Assembly (NCBI RefSeq): GCF_000212415.1
Contig: NC_015500.1
Coordinates: forward strand, 1,116,001-1,180,000
Length of the DNA: 64,000 nt
Direction: 5' to 3'
Origin: Treponema brennaborense DSM 12168
Lineage (GTDB): Bacteria; Spirochaetota; Spirochaetia; Treponematales; Treponemataceae
A program made the translations under genes and the position numbers. Below, in pieces: positions 29,543-38,877 of this stretch. Every line of letters begins with the position of its first letter. Position 1 is the stretch's first letter. Under the pieces are notes generated by a model. The model made no database searches and was not told the DNA's origin. It was given only the letters and a program-made list of their open reading frames with translations.

Positions 29543-29839
29543 ATGAATATAAAGGAACTGCTGAGAAACAGCATAATATGTGTTTTTGCCGCAAGTATTC
29601 CGCTGCTGCTGATGATCGACGGTATGCAGGCTCGGCAGTTTGCAGCGGTAAAAGCGGAAATCCTGCGGCTGGAACAGAAGCAGGCCGCGCTGATAGAAAA
29701 CAATAAGAATTTGATTACGGGTATCAGCGTCTTGTCCGGCGCTGATCGGATTGAAGAAATAGCTTCGACTCAATTGGGGATGCGGCTTGCGGAAAGTAAT
29801 GAAATTATCCGTGTTGAAATGAGGGATCTCTCGAAATGA
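29543..29839 (+). CDS. ftsL: FtsL-like septum protein
   Basis: A 98-residue bitopic protein: a short cytoplasmic N-terminus, one span (~11-27, IICVFAASIPLLLMI), then a periplasmic leucine-zipper-like coiled coil (VKAEILRLEQKQAALIENN) and an FtsL/DivIC-type end (RIEEIASTQLGMRLAESNEI). ATG 29543 has AGGAG upstream; an in-frame start at 29507 overlaps rsmH without benefit. Position between rsmH and murF supports FtsL, which scaffolds FtsQ and the FtsW/FtsI synthase. Sequence conservation is low in this family. Confidence 0.75.
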   Translation: MNIKELLRNSIICVFAASIPLLLMIDGMQARQFAAVKAEILRLEQKQAALIENNKNLITGISVLSGADRIEEIASTQLGMRLAESNEIIRVEMRDLSK

Positions 29840-31302
29840 GTATAGAATCAGCGGCGGCAACGCGTACATCGGAATCTTCTCTGCTTTCTTTTAGGGAAAC
29901 GATAGAAGCTGTCGCCGGAAAATATGTGTGTCTGGCGGGTGCTGCGGAACGTTTTCACTTTACGAACGTAACGACCGACAGCAGAACCGTTACGGACGGC
30001 TCGCTGTTCGTACCGCTGGTGGGCGAAACGCAGGACGGACACAAGTATATTCTTCAGGCGCTCGAACAGGGTGCGCGAGTCGTTTTTGCCGATCTGGAAA
30101 GTTACGAATGTTTGGCCGGTCTGTTTATGGATTTTTTGGAAAATTATCCCGATGCGGTTTTTATCGTCGTAAAGAACACGCTGACCGCGCTCCAGTGTGC
30201 CGCCGCCGCGTATGTAAAAAAATTCCCCGATTTGATTAAGATCGGGATAACCGGTTCCAGCGGAAAAACGACGACAAAGGAATTGATTGCCGCCGTTCTT
30301 TCGCGGAAATATACGGTCGTCATGAACGAAGGCAATCTGAATTCGGAAACGGGATTGCCGTTGTCCGTCTTCAAGATTCGGGCGGAACACGAAGTCGGCA
30401 TTTTTGAAATGGGCATGAACCGCAAGGGTGAAATAGCGGAATTGGCGAACGTGCTTTGTCCTCGGTTCGCAGTCGTAACGAACATCGGTTCTGCCCACAT
30501 CGGAATTCTCGGCAGTAAAGACGCGATAGCGTATGAAAAAAAACAGATTTTTTCCCGTTTTACCGCCGACTGCGTTGCGTTCATTCCGGCAGCCGATCCG
30601 TACGCCGATTTTCTTGCGGAAAACTGCGGCGGCACGGTCGTTCGGTACGGGGTGAATACGGATCCTGTTTCCCGGATAAAAAACGCGGGCCTTGCCGGGA
30701 CGGAATTTTTATATCGGCAAGTCCCGATCCTGCTTCCGCTTCCCGGTGCGGGAAATTTTTCCGATGCACTCGCAGCGGCGTCGCTCGCCTCGTATATGGG
30801 GTTCGGTGCGGACGATATAAAAGCGGGACTGGAATCCGTTCGGCCGCTGTTCGGACGCAGCCAGATCATCGGCGGACCGGTGTCAGTCGTTCAGGATTGT
30901 TACAACGCGAATCCGGACTCGATGGAACAGGCGCTTGATTTTTTTGCATCGTTGGATATCGAACCCGGCAGAAAAATTGCCGTACTGGGCGATATGCTGG
31001 AATTGGGTGCGGAGTCGGAGTCCGCGCACGTCGCCGCGGTACGATCCGCCGCGGCTTCCGGTGCGGTTTTACTGGTGTGCATCGGGAGGGCCGTAAGTGC
31101 GGCCGCGGAACGGCTCGTACGGGAAGACCGTGTCGGTTCCGTACGTGTTGAATGTTTTGCAGATAGTTCCGACGCGGTGATTTCCGACGCGGCCGCGCTG
31201 CTGTGCGGTTTTTTACGGCGCGGCGACGTGGTGCTGCTCAAGGGCTCCCGCGGTATGCGGCTGGAACGGCTGACTCCTTATCTGACGGAGTGTGCCGTAT
31301 GA
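29836..31302 (+). CDS. murF: UDP-MurNAc-tripeptide--D-Ala-D-Ala ligase MurF
   Basis: Adds D-Ala-D-Ala to complete the peptidoglycan pentapeptide precursor. A 488-residue Mur ligase: N-terminal UDP-substrate domain with TTDSRTVTDGSLFVPL (~50-65), P-loop GITGSSGKTTTKEL (~136-149), EMGMNRKGEIAEL and TNIGSAHIGILGS in the central domain, and DCYNANPDSM in the C-terminal domain. It overlaps ftsL (ATGA) and ftsW (ATGA). No MurD/E/C/G, MraY or FtsI genes stand beside it, unlike classical dcw clusters. Confidence 0.95.
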   Translation: MSIESAAATRTSESSLLSFRETIEAVAGKYVCLAGAAERFHFTNVTTDSRTVTDGSLFVPLVGETQDGHKYILQALEQGARVVFADLESYECLAGLFMDFLENYPDAVFIVVKNTLTALQCAAAAYVKKFPDLIKIGITGSSGKTTTKELIAAVLSRKYTVVMNEGNLNSETGLPLSVFKIRAEHEVGIFEMGMNRKGEIAELANVLCPRFAVVTNIGSAHIGILGSKDAIAYEKKQIFSRFTADCVAFIPAADPYADFLAENCGGTVVRYGVNTDPVSRIKNAGLAGTEFLYRQVPILLPLPGAGNFSDALAAASLASYMGFGADDIKAGLESVRPLFGRSQIIGGPVSVVQDCYNANPDSMEQALDFFASLDIEPGRKIAVLGDMLELGAESESAHVAAVRSAAASGAVLLVCIGRAVSAAAERLVREDRVGSVRVECFADSSDAVISDAAALLCGFLRRGDVVLLKGSRGMRLERLTPYLTECAV

Positions 31303-32453
31303 ACCGATTCGCACTTTTTGCCGAGCGCCCGGTTGAGTCGAGCCGGAGATGCGACGCATCTTTGATTGCCGGTATTATTTTATTCTGGGGCTTGGGTATA
31401 TTGACGCTGTATATGTGTTCGGCGAATTACGGCTCCCGGGTGTTCGATGATTCGTTGTATTTTGTAAAGCGGCAGTTGCTGCTGTCCGTTCCCAGCGGGA
31501 TCGCCTGCATATGCTGCGCGACGTTCAGTCTCGACGTGATCAGAAAACTGCTGCCGGGATTCGTTATCGGGACGCTGATTTTGTGTCTGCTGCCTTTTGT
31601 CCCCGGAATCGGTTCTCCCCGTAACGGCGCAAGCCGCTGGATACGGGTTCCGTTTGCCGGAGAAACGTTTCAGCCGTCGGAATTGGCAAAAATTGCCGTC
31701 ATATTGTTTTTGGCGAACTGGTTTGATAAACGTTCCGAACAGTCCGAATCGGAACCGCTTAAAATGCGTTCGGCAATTGCCGGATTGAGCGTTTTCGTGT
31801 TGATCGTATTGTTTCAGGACGATTTTTCGACGGCGCTGTTCATTTTGCTGATCGGTCTGCTGCTGTTTTATATGGCAGGCGCAAAACTCGGTTATCTGGT
31901 TCCGTTCGGCCTTCTGGCCGTGTTCGCTTTGCTGCTGTTCGTGTTCAGTTCTCCGTTCCGCGTAAATCGTCTCATCGCGTTTATCAATCCGGAATTCGAT
32001 ACGCACGGATACAATTATCAAACGTCCGCCGCCAGAACTGCGATCAGCGACGGCGGCTTTTGGGGACAGGGTATGGGGTCCGGTTTGGATAAAATTAACC
32101 GGATTCCGGAAATCCAGACCGATTATATTTTTGCCGGATGGGCCGAAGCGATGGGCTTTTTCGGCGTTATAGGATATTTCGCGCTGCTGCTGTTTTTTTC
32201 ATGGCGGGCGTATACGGCCGCGGTGCGCTGCCGTAATACGTTCGGTGCGCTGATCGGTTTCGGTGCTGCCAGCTGCATTCTGGTGCAGTCGCTGATGAAC
32301 TGCGGCGTGGTGTGCGGTGCGCTTCCGGCAACGGGTATAACGCTGCCGTTTTTTTCGTACGGCGGCTCTTCGCTGCTTGCGACTTTCTGTTTGAGCGGTT
32401 TGTCGATCAATATTTCCCGTTATCGGGAGGAACCTGTCGAATCGGTGTTGTAA
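31299..32453 (+). CDS. ftsW: Septal peptidoglycan glycosyltransferase FtsW
   Basis: A 384-residue SEDS-family membrane protein with about ten spans that polymerises lipid II at the septum. Family blocks: NGASRWIRV, FQPSELAKIAVILFLA, FQDDFSTA, QGMGSGLDKINRIPEIQTDYIFA and the end block CGALPATGITLPFFSYGGSS. ATG 31299 overlaps the murF stop (ATGA); the long upstream extension of the open frame lies in murF and is ignored. Its usual partner FtsI is not in this window. Confidence 0.94.
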   Translation: MNRFALFAERPVESSRRCDASLIAGIILFWGLGILTLYMCSANYGSRVFDDSLYFVKRQLLLSVPSGIACICCATFSLDVIRKLLPGFVIGTLILCLLPFVPGIGSPRNGASRWIRVPFAGETFQPSELAKIAVILFLANWFDKRSEQSESEPLKMRSAIAGLSVFVLIVLFQDDFSTALFILLIGLLLFYMAGAKLGYLVPFGLLAVFALLLFVFSSPFRVNRLIAFINPEFDTHGYNYQTSAARTAISDGGFWGQGMGSGLDKINRIPEIQTDYIFAGWAEAMGFFGVIGYFALLLFFSWRAYTAAVRCRNTFGALIGFGAASCILVQSLMNCGVVCGALPATGITLPFFSYGGSSLLATFCLSGLSINISRYREEPVESVL

Positions 32454-32498
32454 TGGTCGGTGTTTTAATTATGGGTGGAAAGGAAAAGAGGGGATCAA

Positions 32499-33329
32499 AT
32501 GAGTGACACTTTCGTTTATACGGATATGAACGGATTCGTAACGGAACATCATTCCGGACACAAAACGGCGGATTCCAAAGTGATGATGCTCAAAGTACTT
32601 GTGGGGGTGCTTTGCGCGGTACTGGCCGTTGAAGTCGTTTTATATACGGTTATTATTCCGTCTCTGGTACCGGTGAAAATTTCGTTTTCGGGTTTGCAGC
32701 AGTATACGAGCGAAGAACTGGTTCGGATACTGAACGTTTCTTCCGACGATACGTGGATCCGCTTCGATACGGCCGCGGCGGCTTCCGCGCTGGCGACGTG
32801 TGCGGCAATCGAGTCCGTGTCCGTTGAAAAACGCTTTCCCGATACGGTGTTCGTTTCCGTTACGGAACGGATCCCGGTTGCGACGACGCTGATAGAAGCC
32901 GACGGCCGGACGCTCCCTGTTCAAATCGATAAAAATGGTGTATTATTTTCGGCGAAGGCCGGAACCTCCGTTGCTCAGCTGCCGCTCGTAACGGGGCTGC
33001 CCGTTGAACAGTATGCGGACGGAATGCGTCTGCACAGTAAATACCGCGCGCTGATGCAGCAATTGGCTGCGCTTGAAACGCTGCCGCAGAAATATCTGAC
33101 GGCCGTTTCGGAAATCCATATCGAGCCGAAAGAGTACGGTAATTACGAATTGGTTTTGTATCCGACCTATTCGAAAACGCGGGTTCTGACCGATAGAACT
33201 TTGAATGAAGATGCGTTACAATACATGATTGTAGTGCTGGATGTCGTTAATTCTATCGAACCCGATATTGCCGAGATCGATTTACGGTACGGTTCCGTTT
33301 CGTTCCGGACGGCGGCATCCGCGTTTTAA
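32499..33329 (+). CDS. ftsQ: FtsQ/DivIB-type division protein
   Basis: A 276-residue bitopic protein: a ~30-residue cytoplasmic head, a span at ~33-58 (VLVGVLCAVLAVEVVLYTVI), then a periplasmic POTRA-type domain starting VKISFSGLQQYTSEELVRIL and a beta domain (FPDTVFVSVTERIPVA, VQIDKNGVLF). FtsQ links FtsL to the septal synthase. ATG 32499 is preferred to 32475 for spacing to the G-rich AGAGGGG. Position between ftsW and ftsA fits. Confidence 0.88.
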   Translation: MSDTFVYTDMNGFVTEHHSGHKTADSKVMMLKVLVGVLCAVLAVEVVLYTVIIPSLVPVKISFSGLQQYTSEELVRILNVSSDDTWIRFDTAAAASALATCAAIESVSVEKRFPDTVFVSVTERIPVATTLIEADGRTLPVQIDKNGVLFSAKAGTSVAQLPLVTGLPVEQYADGMRLHSKYRALMQQLAALETLPQKYLTAVSEIHIEPKEYGNYELVLYPTYSKTRVLTDRTLNEDALQYMIVVLDVVNSIEPDIAEIDLRYGSVSFRTAASAF

Positions 33330-33437
33330 GACACGCTGATACTTTTTTGCATCACTGCAGTATGATCGGCGCGGTTTATATTAATTATGAGCGCTGATCG
33401 GGCGGTGTGCCGGACAGCGTTTTCTTAGGGGGGATCC

Positions 33438-34700
33438 TTGAGTGATATTATCGTCGGACTCGATATTGGTACCAGTTTCGTAAGAGCCGTTATCGGTGAA
33501 TTTACGGAAAACGATACCATCCAGATTATCGGGGTCGGTAAAAGCGTTTCAACCGGACTGCGCAACGGCGCCGTCGTCAACATAGAAGCGACGATGCGTG
33601 CGTTGAAGGAAGCGATTGAAGCCGCCGAGATGGTTTCCGGATATGAAGTCATGTCCTGCGTTACCGGTATCGGCGGTCTGCAGATAGAGAGTCTCAACTC
33701 CAAAGGATTGGTTGCGGTAACCGGCAAGGGCAAAAGCAGCCGTGAGATCACGCAGGCCGACGTTACGCGCGTGATAGAAGCTGCCAAAGCGGTCGTTATC
33801 CCGATGGATCGCCAGATACTGCACGTCGTGCCGCAGTCGTATATTGTCGACGGGCAGCGCGGCATTAAAAATCCCAAAGACATGATCGGCATCCGTTTGG
33901 AGGCCGAAGTACATATCATCACCGCTTCGGTGACCGCCGTTCAGAACATTCAGCGGTGCGTCGACCGTGCCGGATATAAAATCGACGGAGTCATGCTTAA
34001 AACGCTTGCCGCCACTCAGGCGGTTATGACGGAAGAAGAACTTGAACTCGGTTCCATTTTGATCGATTTGGGCGGCGGAACGACGGACGCGCTGGTCCTC
34101 GTGGGCGGCGCGCCGGTGTGCACCGTATCCGTGCCGGTCGGCAGCAGCTTCGTAACCAACGATATCGCCGTCGTAAAGGGCATTTCGTTTGAAACGGCCG
34201 AACGGATCAAACTGAAATCCGGTTGCTGCTGGGAGCCGCTCATCGATTCGTATGAAGAAGTCATCATTCCCGGCGTGGGCGGCCGCGCTCCCGAAGCGAT
34301 CTCGCGCGTGGAGATTTGTCAGATAATTCAGGCCCGGATGGAAGAACTTTTCGAGATGGTGCGCTCCGAAATTGTGAAAAAATCCAACCTGACGCAGCTT
34401 TCCGGCAACGTCGTACTCGTCGGCGGCGGCGCTTTGCTGCCGGGCGTCGTGGAACTTGCCCAAAGCGTGTTCAAAACGACTTCCGTGAGAATCGGAATTC
34501 CGGGCAACTTGGGCGGTATTATGGAAGAGTACCGGACGCCCGAATACGCAACCGTTGCGGGCCTGATTTTAAGTAATTTGAACCTCCGGCGCCGTATTGA
34601 TATAAAACATAACAATAAATATAATGAGAGGGAAAATACGAAAAAATCCGGCGGTAATCTGGGGAAAAAACTGTCCGATTTATTTAAAGAATTTTTTTGA
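33438..34700 (+). CDS. ftsA: Cell division protein FtsA
   Basis: An actin-like ATPase that tethers FtsZ to the membrane. 420 residues: phosphate-1 block IVGLDIGTSFVRAVIGE (~4-20), the 1C domain from ~85, phosphate-2 ILIDLGGGTTDALVLVGG (~208-225), adenosine block VVLVGGGALLPGV, and a C-terminal amphipathic tail (LGKKLSDLFKEFF) for membrane binding. TTG start at 33438 behind AGGGGGG. A 108-base gap separates it from ftsQ and a 113-base gap from ftsZ. Confidence 0.95.
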   Translation: MSDIIVGLDIGTSFVRAVIGEFTENDTIQIIGVGKSVSTGLRNGAVVNIEATMRALKEAIEAAEMVSGYEVMSCVTGIGGLQIESLNSKGLVAVTGKGKSSREITQADVTRVIEAAKAVVIPMDRQILHVVPQSYIVDGQRGIKNPKDMIGIRLEAEVHIITASVTAVQNIQRCVDRAGYKIDGVMLKTLAATQAVMTEEELELGSILIDLGGGTTDALVLVGGAPVCTVSVPVGSSFVTNDIAVVKGISFETAERIKLKSGCCWEPLIDSYEEVIIPGVGGRAPEAISRVEICQIIQARMEELFEMVRSEIVKKSNLTQLSGNVVLVGGGALLPGVVELAQSVFKTTSVRIGIPGNLGGIMEEYRTPEYATVAGLILSNLNLRRRIDIKHNNKYNERENTKKSGGNLGKKLSDLFKEFF

Positions 34701-34813
34701 TCCGGGGAAAACTGAAAGCTGCAGTTTGCAGACGGGTTCCGCGGATTCACGGGAACGGCGGTTGGCGGCAGCGTCGCGTCGCATGCACGTGAAGGGTTGG
34801 GAGGAACGGTTAA

Positions 34814-36133
34814 ATGATGGATATTTCGGTTGTCAGTGAGCAGACGGTGAATCCGACGGTAATTAAAGTTATCGGCTGCGGCGGCGGCGGGTCGAACGCC
34901 GTTAACAGAATGATAGAGGCCGGCGTCGAAAACGTCGATTTCGTAGTCGTAAATACGGATTTGCAGGCGCTCAACTACTCAAATGCGCCTAAAAAGATAG
35001 GGATCGGTTCAAAACTGACCGGCGGTCTCGGTGCGGGCGGAAAGCCTGAAGTCGGTGAAGAAGCCGCCAAAGAAGATGAAGATACGATTTCAAACATATT
35101 GAAAGGCGCCGATATGGTGTTCGTTACCGCCGGAATGGGCGGCGGTACGGGAACCGGAGCGGCTCCGGTGATCGCACGGATAGCCAAGCAGCAGGGGGCG
35201 CTGACTGTCGGCGTCGTTACCAAACCGTTCGATTTTGAAGGCAAAGTCAAAATGAAGCTTGCCGAAGAAGGCATCCGCAGACTGCACGCGGAAGTCGATA
35301 CGTTAATCGTGATTCCGAACCAGTATCTGCTGAAAGTAATCGATCGCCGCACGCCGATCAAACAGGCGTTTTTGCAGGCTGACGACGTACTGCGCCAAGG
35401 CGTGCAGGGAATTTCTGAAGTTATCACGAAACCCGGTTTGGTTAACGTCGATTTCAACGACGTGCGCACTACGATGGAAGGCAAAGGCGACGCCATTATG
35501 GGCATCGGCAGCGGTACCGGCGACAATCGCGCCGTGGACGCGGCGACTACCGCAATCAATAATCCTCTGCTGGAGGATTCCCACATCGACGGCGCAAAAA
35601 ATATCCTGATAAACATTACGTGCGGTGAAGACGTTTCCATGACGGAAATAGCCGAAGTCGTCAATATCATCAACGCTTCGGCCGATTCGGAAGTGCATAT
35701 CATTTACGGCGTGGTGGTGGATACTTCCATGCAGGATGATATGACGGTAACGGTTATTGCGACGGGATTCAACACCGCGGTTCACGAAAATCTTGCCCAG
35801 CAGGCGGCGCAAATTGAACAACATGCGGCAATAAAAAACGATAATAATACGGTAGATATAGACGATTTTATCCGTGTCGTGAGCGGAAAATCGGTGCCGA
35901 AACGTTCCGCACCGGCGGCGGAGGCGGATCTGTTTTCATCCGCGGGAATTGCCGGCGGCGCGGTAAAAACTCCGGCGGGAGGATCCGTTCCTCTGCCGAC
36001 CGGACACGCCGCTGAAAGCGGAAAAGAGCAGGGTAAGCCGTCCGGGCCGCATCTGTCCGGCGGAGCTTCGGTGCCGTCGTCCGGCGACATAAAAATTCCG
36101 GCGTATTTACGTAAAATCCAATTGGGAGAGTAG
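34814..36133 (+). CDS. ftsZ: Cell division protein FtsZ
   Basis: A tubulin-like GTPase that forms the Z-ring. 439 residues: [13 protein letters not shown] (~21-33), tubulin signature [11 protein letters not shown] (~109-119), T7-loop region [11 protein letters not shown] (~211-221), a long linker rich in A, G, P and S (~370-425), and the C-terminal peptide [15 protein letters not shown] that binds FtsA and ZapA-type partners. GGGAGGAA precedes the ATG. Last gene of the division cluster. Confidence 0.98.
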   Translation: MMDISVVSEQTVNPTVIKVIGCGGGGSNAVNRMIEAGVENVDFVVVNTDLQALNYSNAPKKIGIGSKLTGGLGAGGKPEVGEEAAKEDEDTISNILKGADMVFVTAGMGGGTGTGAAPVIARIAKQQGALTVGVVTKPFDFEGKVKMKLAEEGIRRLHAEVDTLIVIPNQYLLKVIDRRTPIKQAFLQADDVLRQGVQGISEVITKPGLVNVDFNDVRTTMEGKGDAIMGIGSGTGDNRAVDAATTAINNPLLEDSHIDGAKNILINITCGEDVSMTEIAEVVNIINASADSEVHIIYGVVVDTSMQDDMTVTVIATGFNTAVHENLAQQAAQIEQHAAIKNDNNTVDIDDFIRVVSGKSVPKRSAPAAEADLFSSAGIAGGAVKTPAGGSVPLPTGHAAESGKEQGKPSGPHLSGGASVPSSGDIKIPAYLRKIQLGE

Positions 36134-36204
36134 CGCTTCTGAGAATTCCCGCTGCGGAGTCCGGAACTCCGTCCTCATACATACTGTCGCTTTTTTATGC
36201 GGAA

Positions 36205-37074
36205 TTGGTTTCCGTTGAGCGGAAAGCGGTGATGACTGCCGAAACGTACTCGGGGGCGGTGTCGTTGTTCCTCGATTGGCTGCAAAAAAAACACCCCGCC
36301 GAATCCGTAGAGCAGGCGCTTGAACGCGTTACGGTGCAGGATCTGCTGTATTATCTGGTTCAGCGCAAAACGGTGGGTGCCGACGAATTGACTATCGCCA
36401 AGGATATTTCGGCGTTGCGGTCGTTTGGAAATTTTCTGGTTGCGCGGCACGTTTGGTCCGAAAACTGTGCCTGTTTGCTTGAACGTCCTAAAGCGCGGCG
36501 CGCACTGCCGCGCGTGCTGTCTCCCGAACAGGTCGAAACGTTTTTGAACGCAATCGATGTATCCGAGCCGCTGGGAGTCCGCGACCGGGCGTTGTTTGAA
36601 CTCATTTATTCATGCGGATTGCGCATCAGCGAAGCGTCGGGACTGCTGCTTCAGAATCTGCATTTGAAGGAACGGATCGTTTTGGTGCGCGGAAAGGGCG
36701 ATAAGGAGCGGATCGTGCCGTTCGGAGACGCGGCTCTGCGGTGGTTGTCGTCGTGGCTGTCGGAATATCGGCCGCAGCTAGTCGGCAGCCGGCAGATTCC
36801 GTACGTTTTCGTGAATTATAAAGGTATGCCGCTGTCGCGCAAAGGTATTTGGAAACGTTTTCAGGAAATCGAGGTCCGTTCCGGGGTGTCTGCAAAAGTA
36901 CACACGTTGCGGCATTCTTTTGCAACCCATCTGCTTGCCGGCGGCGCAGATTTACGTTCCGTGCAGGAACTTTTAGGGCATTCGGATCTTGTAACGACTC
37001 AAATTTACACGCATATTGATGACGACGAGTTACGCTTATATCACGACGAATTTTTTCCGGGGCATAAATCGTAA
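36205..37074 (+). CDS. Tyrosine recombinase XerC/XerD-type 1, start uncertain
   Basis: Resolves chromosome dimers at dif together with a second Xer protein. 289 residues as called: SAM-like N-terminal domain to ~95, catalytic domain with R in SCGLRISEASGLL, K in GKGDKERIVPF, HTLRHSFATHLLAGG, GHSDLVTTQIYTH and the nucleophile Tyr in that last block. The TTG at 36205 is the only standard start that keeps SVERKAVMTAETY, but it lacks a good Shine-Dalgarno sequence, and similarity to the family seems to begin a few residues earlier. Confidence 0.88.
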   Translation: MVSVERKAVMTAETYSGAVSLFLDWLQKKHPAESVEQALERVTVQDLLYYLVQRKTVGADELTIAKDISALRSFGNFLVARHVWSENCACLLERPKARRALPRVLSPEQVETFLNAIDVSEPLGVRDRALFELIYSCGLRISEASGLLLQNLHLKERIVLVRGKGDKERIVPFGDAALRWLSSWLSEYRPQLVGSRQIPYVFVNYKGMPLSRKGIWKRFQEIEVRSGVSAKVHTLRHSFATHLLAGGADLRSVQELLGHSDLVTTQIYTHIDDDELRLYHDEFFPGHKS

Positions 37075-37147
37075 CGCTGCGAATCGACTGCAGTTTCTGC
37101 CGTCCGTAAACGCTGCGAATCTTTTAATGAAGAAAAGGAGATTGTAA

Positions 37148-37879
37148 ATGAAAAAATCACTGATTTACGTTTGCGCCGCCTGTATCGTTTGCGCCGCTGT
37201 GTATACCGGCTGCGGGTCGGACGCAAAAACGGTCAAGCGTATGCAGGCGCTTGAAGAAGGTGTTTCAAATCCCACTACGCCGGAAGAACTTTCGGCCGCC
37301 ATCTCCAAATATGAAAAGCGAGTGGCCGACGTTATCGTTGCGGATCAGCAGATCGGCATTTGGTATAAAATCCTGGGAACCAGATATCTTGATAATCAAA
37401 TGTATGCGAAAGCGTTGGACGCTTTCCGCAAAGCGACGGAATATTATCCTGCAAACCAGAATCTGTATTACTACGTGGGCGTATGCGCGGGTTTTATGGC
37501 GAATCAGGCGCTCGATTTTAATGCGACCGGCTCGACCGCGCAGAAATATAATTATCTGAAACTGGCGGAAGCCGCGTACCTGCGCGCGCTGGAACTGGAA
37601 CCCCGGTATGCGCGCGCTTTGTACGGTTTGGGCGTGCTGTACGTGTTCGAGCTCGACGAACCTGCCAAAGCCATTGCGTATCTTGAGACGCTGCTGTCGA
37701 TCGAAACCCGGCATACCGACGGTATGTTCGTACTTGCGCGCGCGTATTACGCAACGTATCAGTTTGATCAGGCTGCGGCGATGTACGATAAAATTATAGC
37801 AACAACGACCTCTCCGGAGAAAAAAGCAGAAGCTGAAGCGAATAAGAAAATCGTTTTGGACGCTGCATATGCACAATGA
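37148..37879 (+). CDS. TPR-repeat lipoprotein
   Basis: A 243-residue exported protein: a signal peptide with lipobox-like VYTGC (Cys 22), then a helical part and tetratricopeptide repeats at ~75-110, ~140-175 and ~180-220 (YAKALDAFRKATEYYPANQ, AEAAYLRALELEPRYARALY, FDQAAAMYDKIIATT). TPR lipoproteins usually scaffold envelope complexes; the partner is unknown. AAAGGAG precedes the ATG. Its last codons overlap the dprA start by 11 bases. Confidence 0.8.
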   Translation: MKKSLIYVCAACIVCAAVYTGCGSDAKTVKRMQALEEGVSNPTTPEELSAAISKYEKRVADVIVADQQIGIWYKILGTRYLDNQMYAKALDAFRKATEYYPANQNLYYYVGVCAGFMANQALDFNATGSTAQKYNYLKLAEAAYLRALELEPRYARALYGLGVLYVFELDEPAKAIAYLETLLSIETRHTDGMFVLARAYYATYQFDQAAAMYDKIIATTTSPEKKAEAEANKKIVLDAAYAQ

Positions 37880-38858
37880 CCTGCCGCTGCTGCTCGCAAT
37901 AGCGGGAATGGGATTTTTATCCCTGAATGAAAAGATTATTCTGCGGAAAAAACTTGACAATATCGCGGACCTTGCGGTACTTTCTATAGAAGAGATTTCC
38001 GAATTGATTTGTCGGCACGTCCGTTCCGGATCGTGGAACGGCGCGCTCGTCGAGCGTCGGGCGGCGCAAACTGAAACGCTGCTCCGTTCGTTCGATATCG
38101 GCTGCGTTCTGTATGCGGAACGCGCGTATCCGGTTCTTTTGCGGGAAATATTCGATCCGCCGTTTATGCTCTTTTACCGCGGAAATCTTTCCGCTGCCGA
38201 AAAGCCGTGCGTTTCGGTGGTGGGTACGCGCAATCCGTCCAAAGAGGGAATGGACGCGGCTTCCGTTTTTGCAAAAGAAGCGGCGCGCGGCGGTGCGACG
38301 CTCGTTTCGGGCCTGGCGAGGGGAATAGACGCCTGTGCTCATCGGGGTGCCGTTGCGGCGAACGGCGCGTCGGTCGGCGTGCTTCCGTGCGGTGCCGATA
38401 CGGTCTATCCGGCTGCAAACCGACGGCTGGCCGCGGCGATGATCGAGACGGGTGGCTGTCTGCTGAGCGAATACGCCCCCGGCGTGCCGCCCGATAAATT
38501 CCGCTTTCCGCACCGGAACCGGATTATCGCGGCGTTGTCGCCCGTTACGCTCGTTGTGGAAGCGCCGCCGAAGTCCGGTGCCTGGATTACCGCGGAATTC
38601 GCTTTGGAACACGGGCGCGACGTATACGTTCACCGCGCGGCGTTCGGAGAAGAGGCTCGGCTGCGTTCCCGGATAAAAACGGCGGAATTGGCGGCTTTGA
38701 AAAAAACTCCGGACTGTGCGAGCGCCGAACGGTTCCTTCGGGACGGTGCGCCGATAGTCGGTTCTTACGCGGAATATCTGTCGTACCGGAGCGCTGCGCC
38801 GGGAGCGGCGTATTGCAGGTCCGACGCGCAATTGTGTTTTGAGAATGAGAAACGGTGA
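37869..38858 (+). CDS. dprA: DNA processing protein DprA
   Basis: Binds incoming single-stranded DNA and loads RecA during transformation. A 329-residue protein with an N-terminal helical domain (LLLAIAGMGFLSLNEKIIL), then the Rossmann-like core: VSVVGTRNPSKEGM, LVSGLARGIDACAHRGA, VGVLPCGADTVYP, LLSEYAPGVPPDKFRFPHRN and VVEAPPKSGAWITAEFALE. The order dprA-topA is common. Presence does not prove competence in this organism. It ends 19 bases before the topA start. Confidence 0.93.
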   Translation: MHNDLPLLLAIAGMGFLSLNEKIILRKKLDNIADLAVLSIEEISELICRHVRSGSWNGALVERRAAQTETLLRSFDIGCVLYAERAYPVLLREIFDPPFMLFYRGNLSAAEKPCVSVVGTRNPSKEGMDAASVFAKEAARGGATLVSGLARGIDACAHRGAVAANGASVGVLPCGADTVYPAANRRLAAAMIETGGCLLSEYAPGVPPDKFRFPHRNRIIAALSPVTLVVEAPPKSGAWITAEFALEHGRDVYVHRAAFGEEARLRSRIKTAELAALKKTPDCASAERFLRDGAPIVGSYAEYLSYRSAAPGAAYCRSDAQLCFENEKR

Positions 38859-38877
38859 ATATAAAACAGAGGTTGTT

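Noticed and set aside
37073-37121. 13-bp direct repeat (AACGCTGCGAATC at 37073 and 37109)
   Set aside because: Short, single pair, in an ordinary gap; no link to the neighbouring Xer gene as a dif-like site could be made (no palindromic arms).
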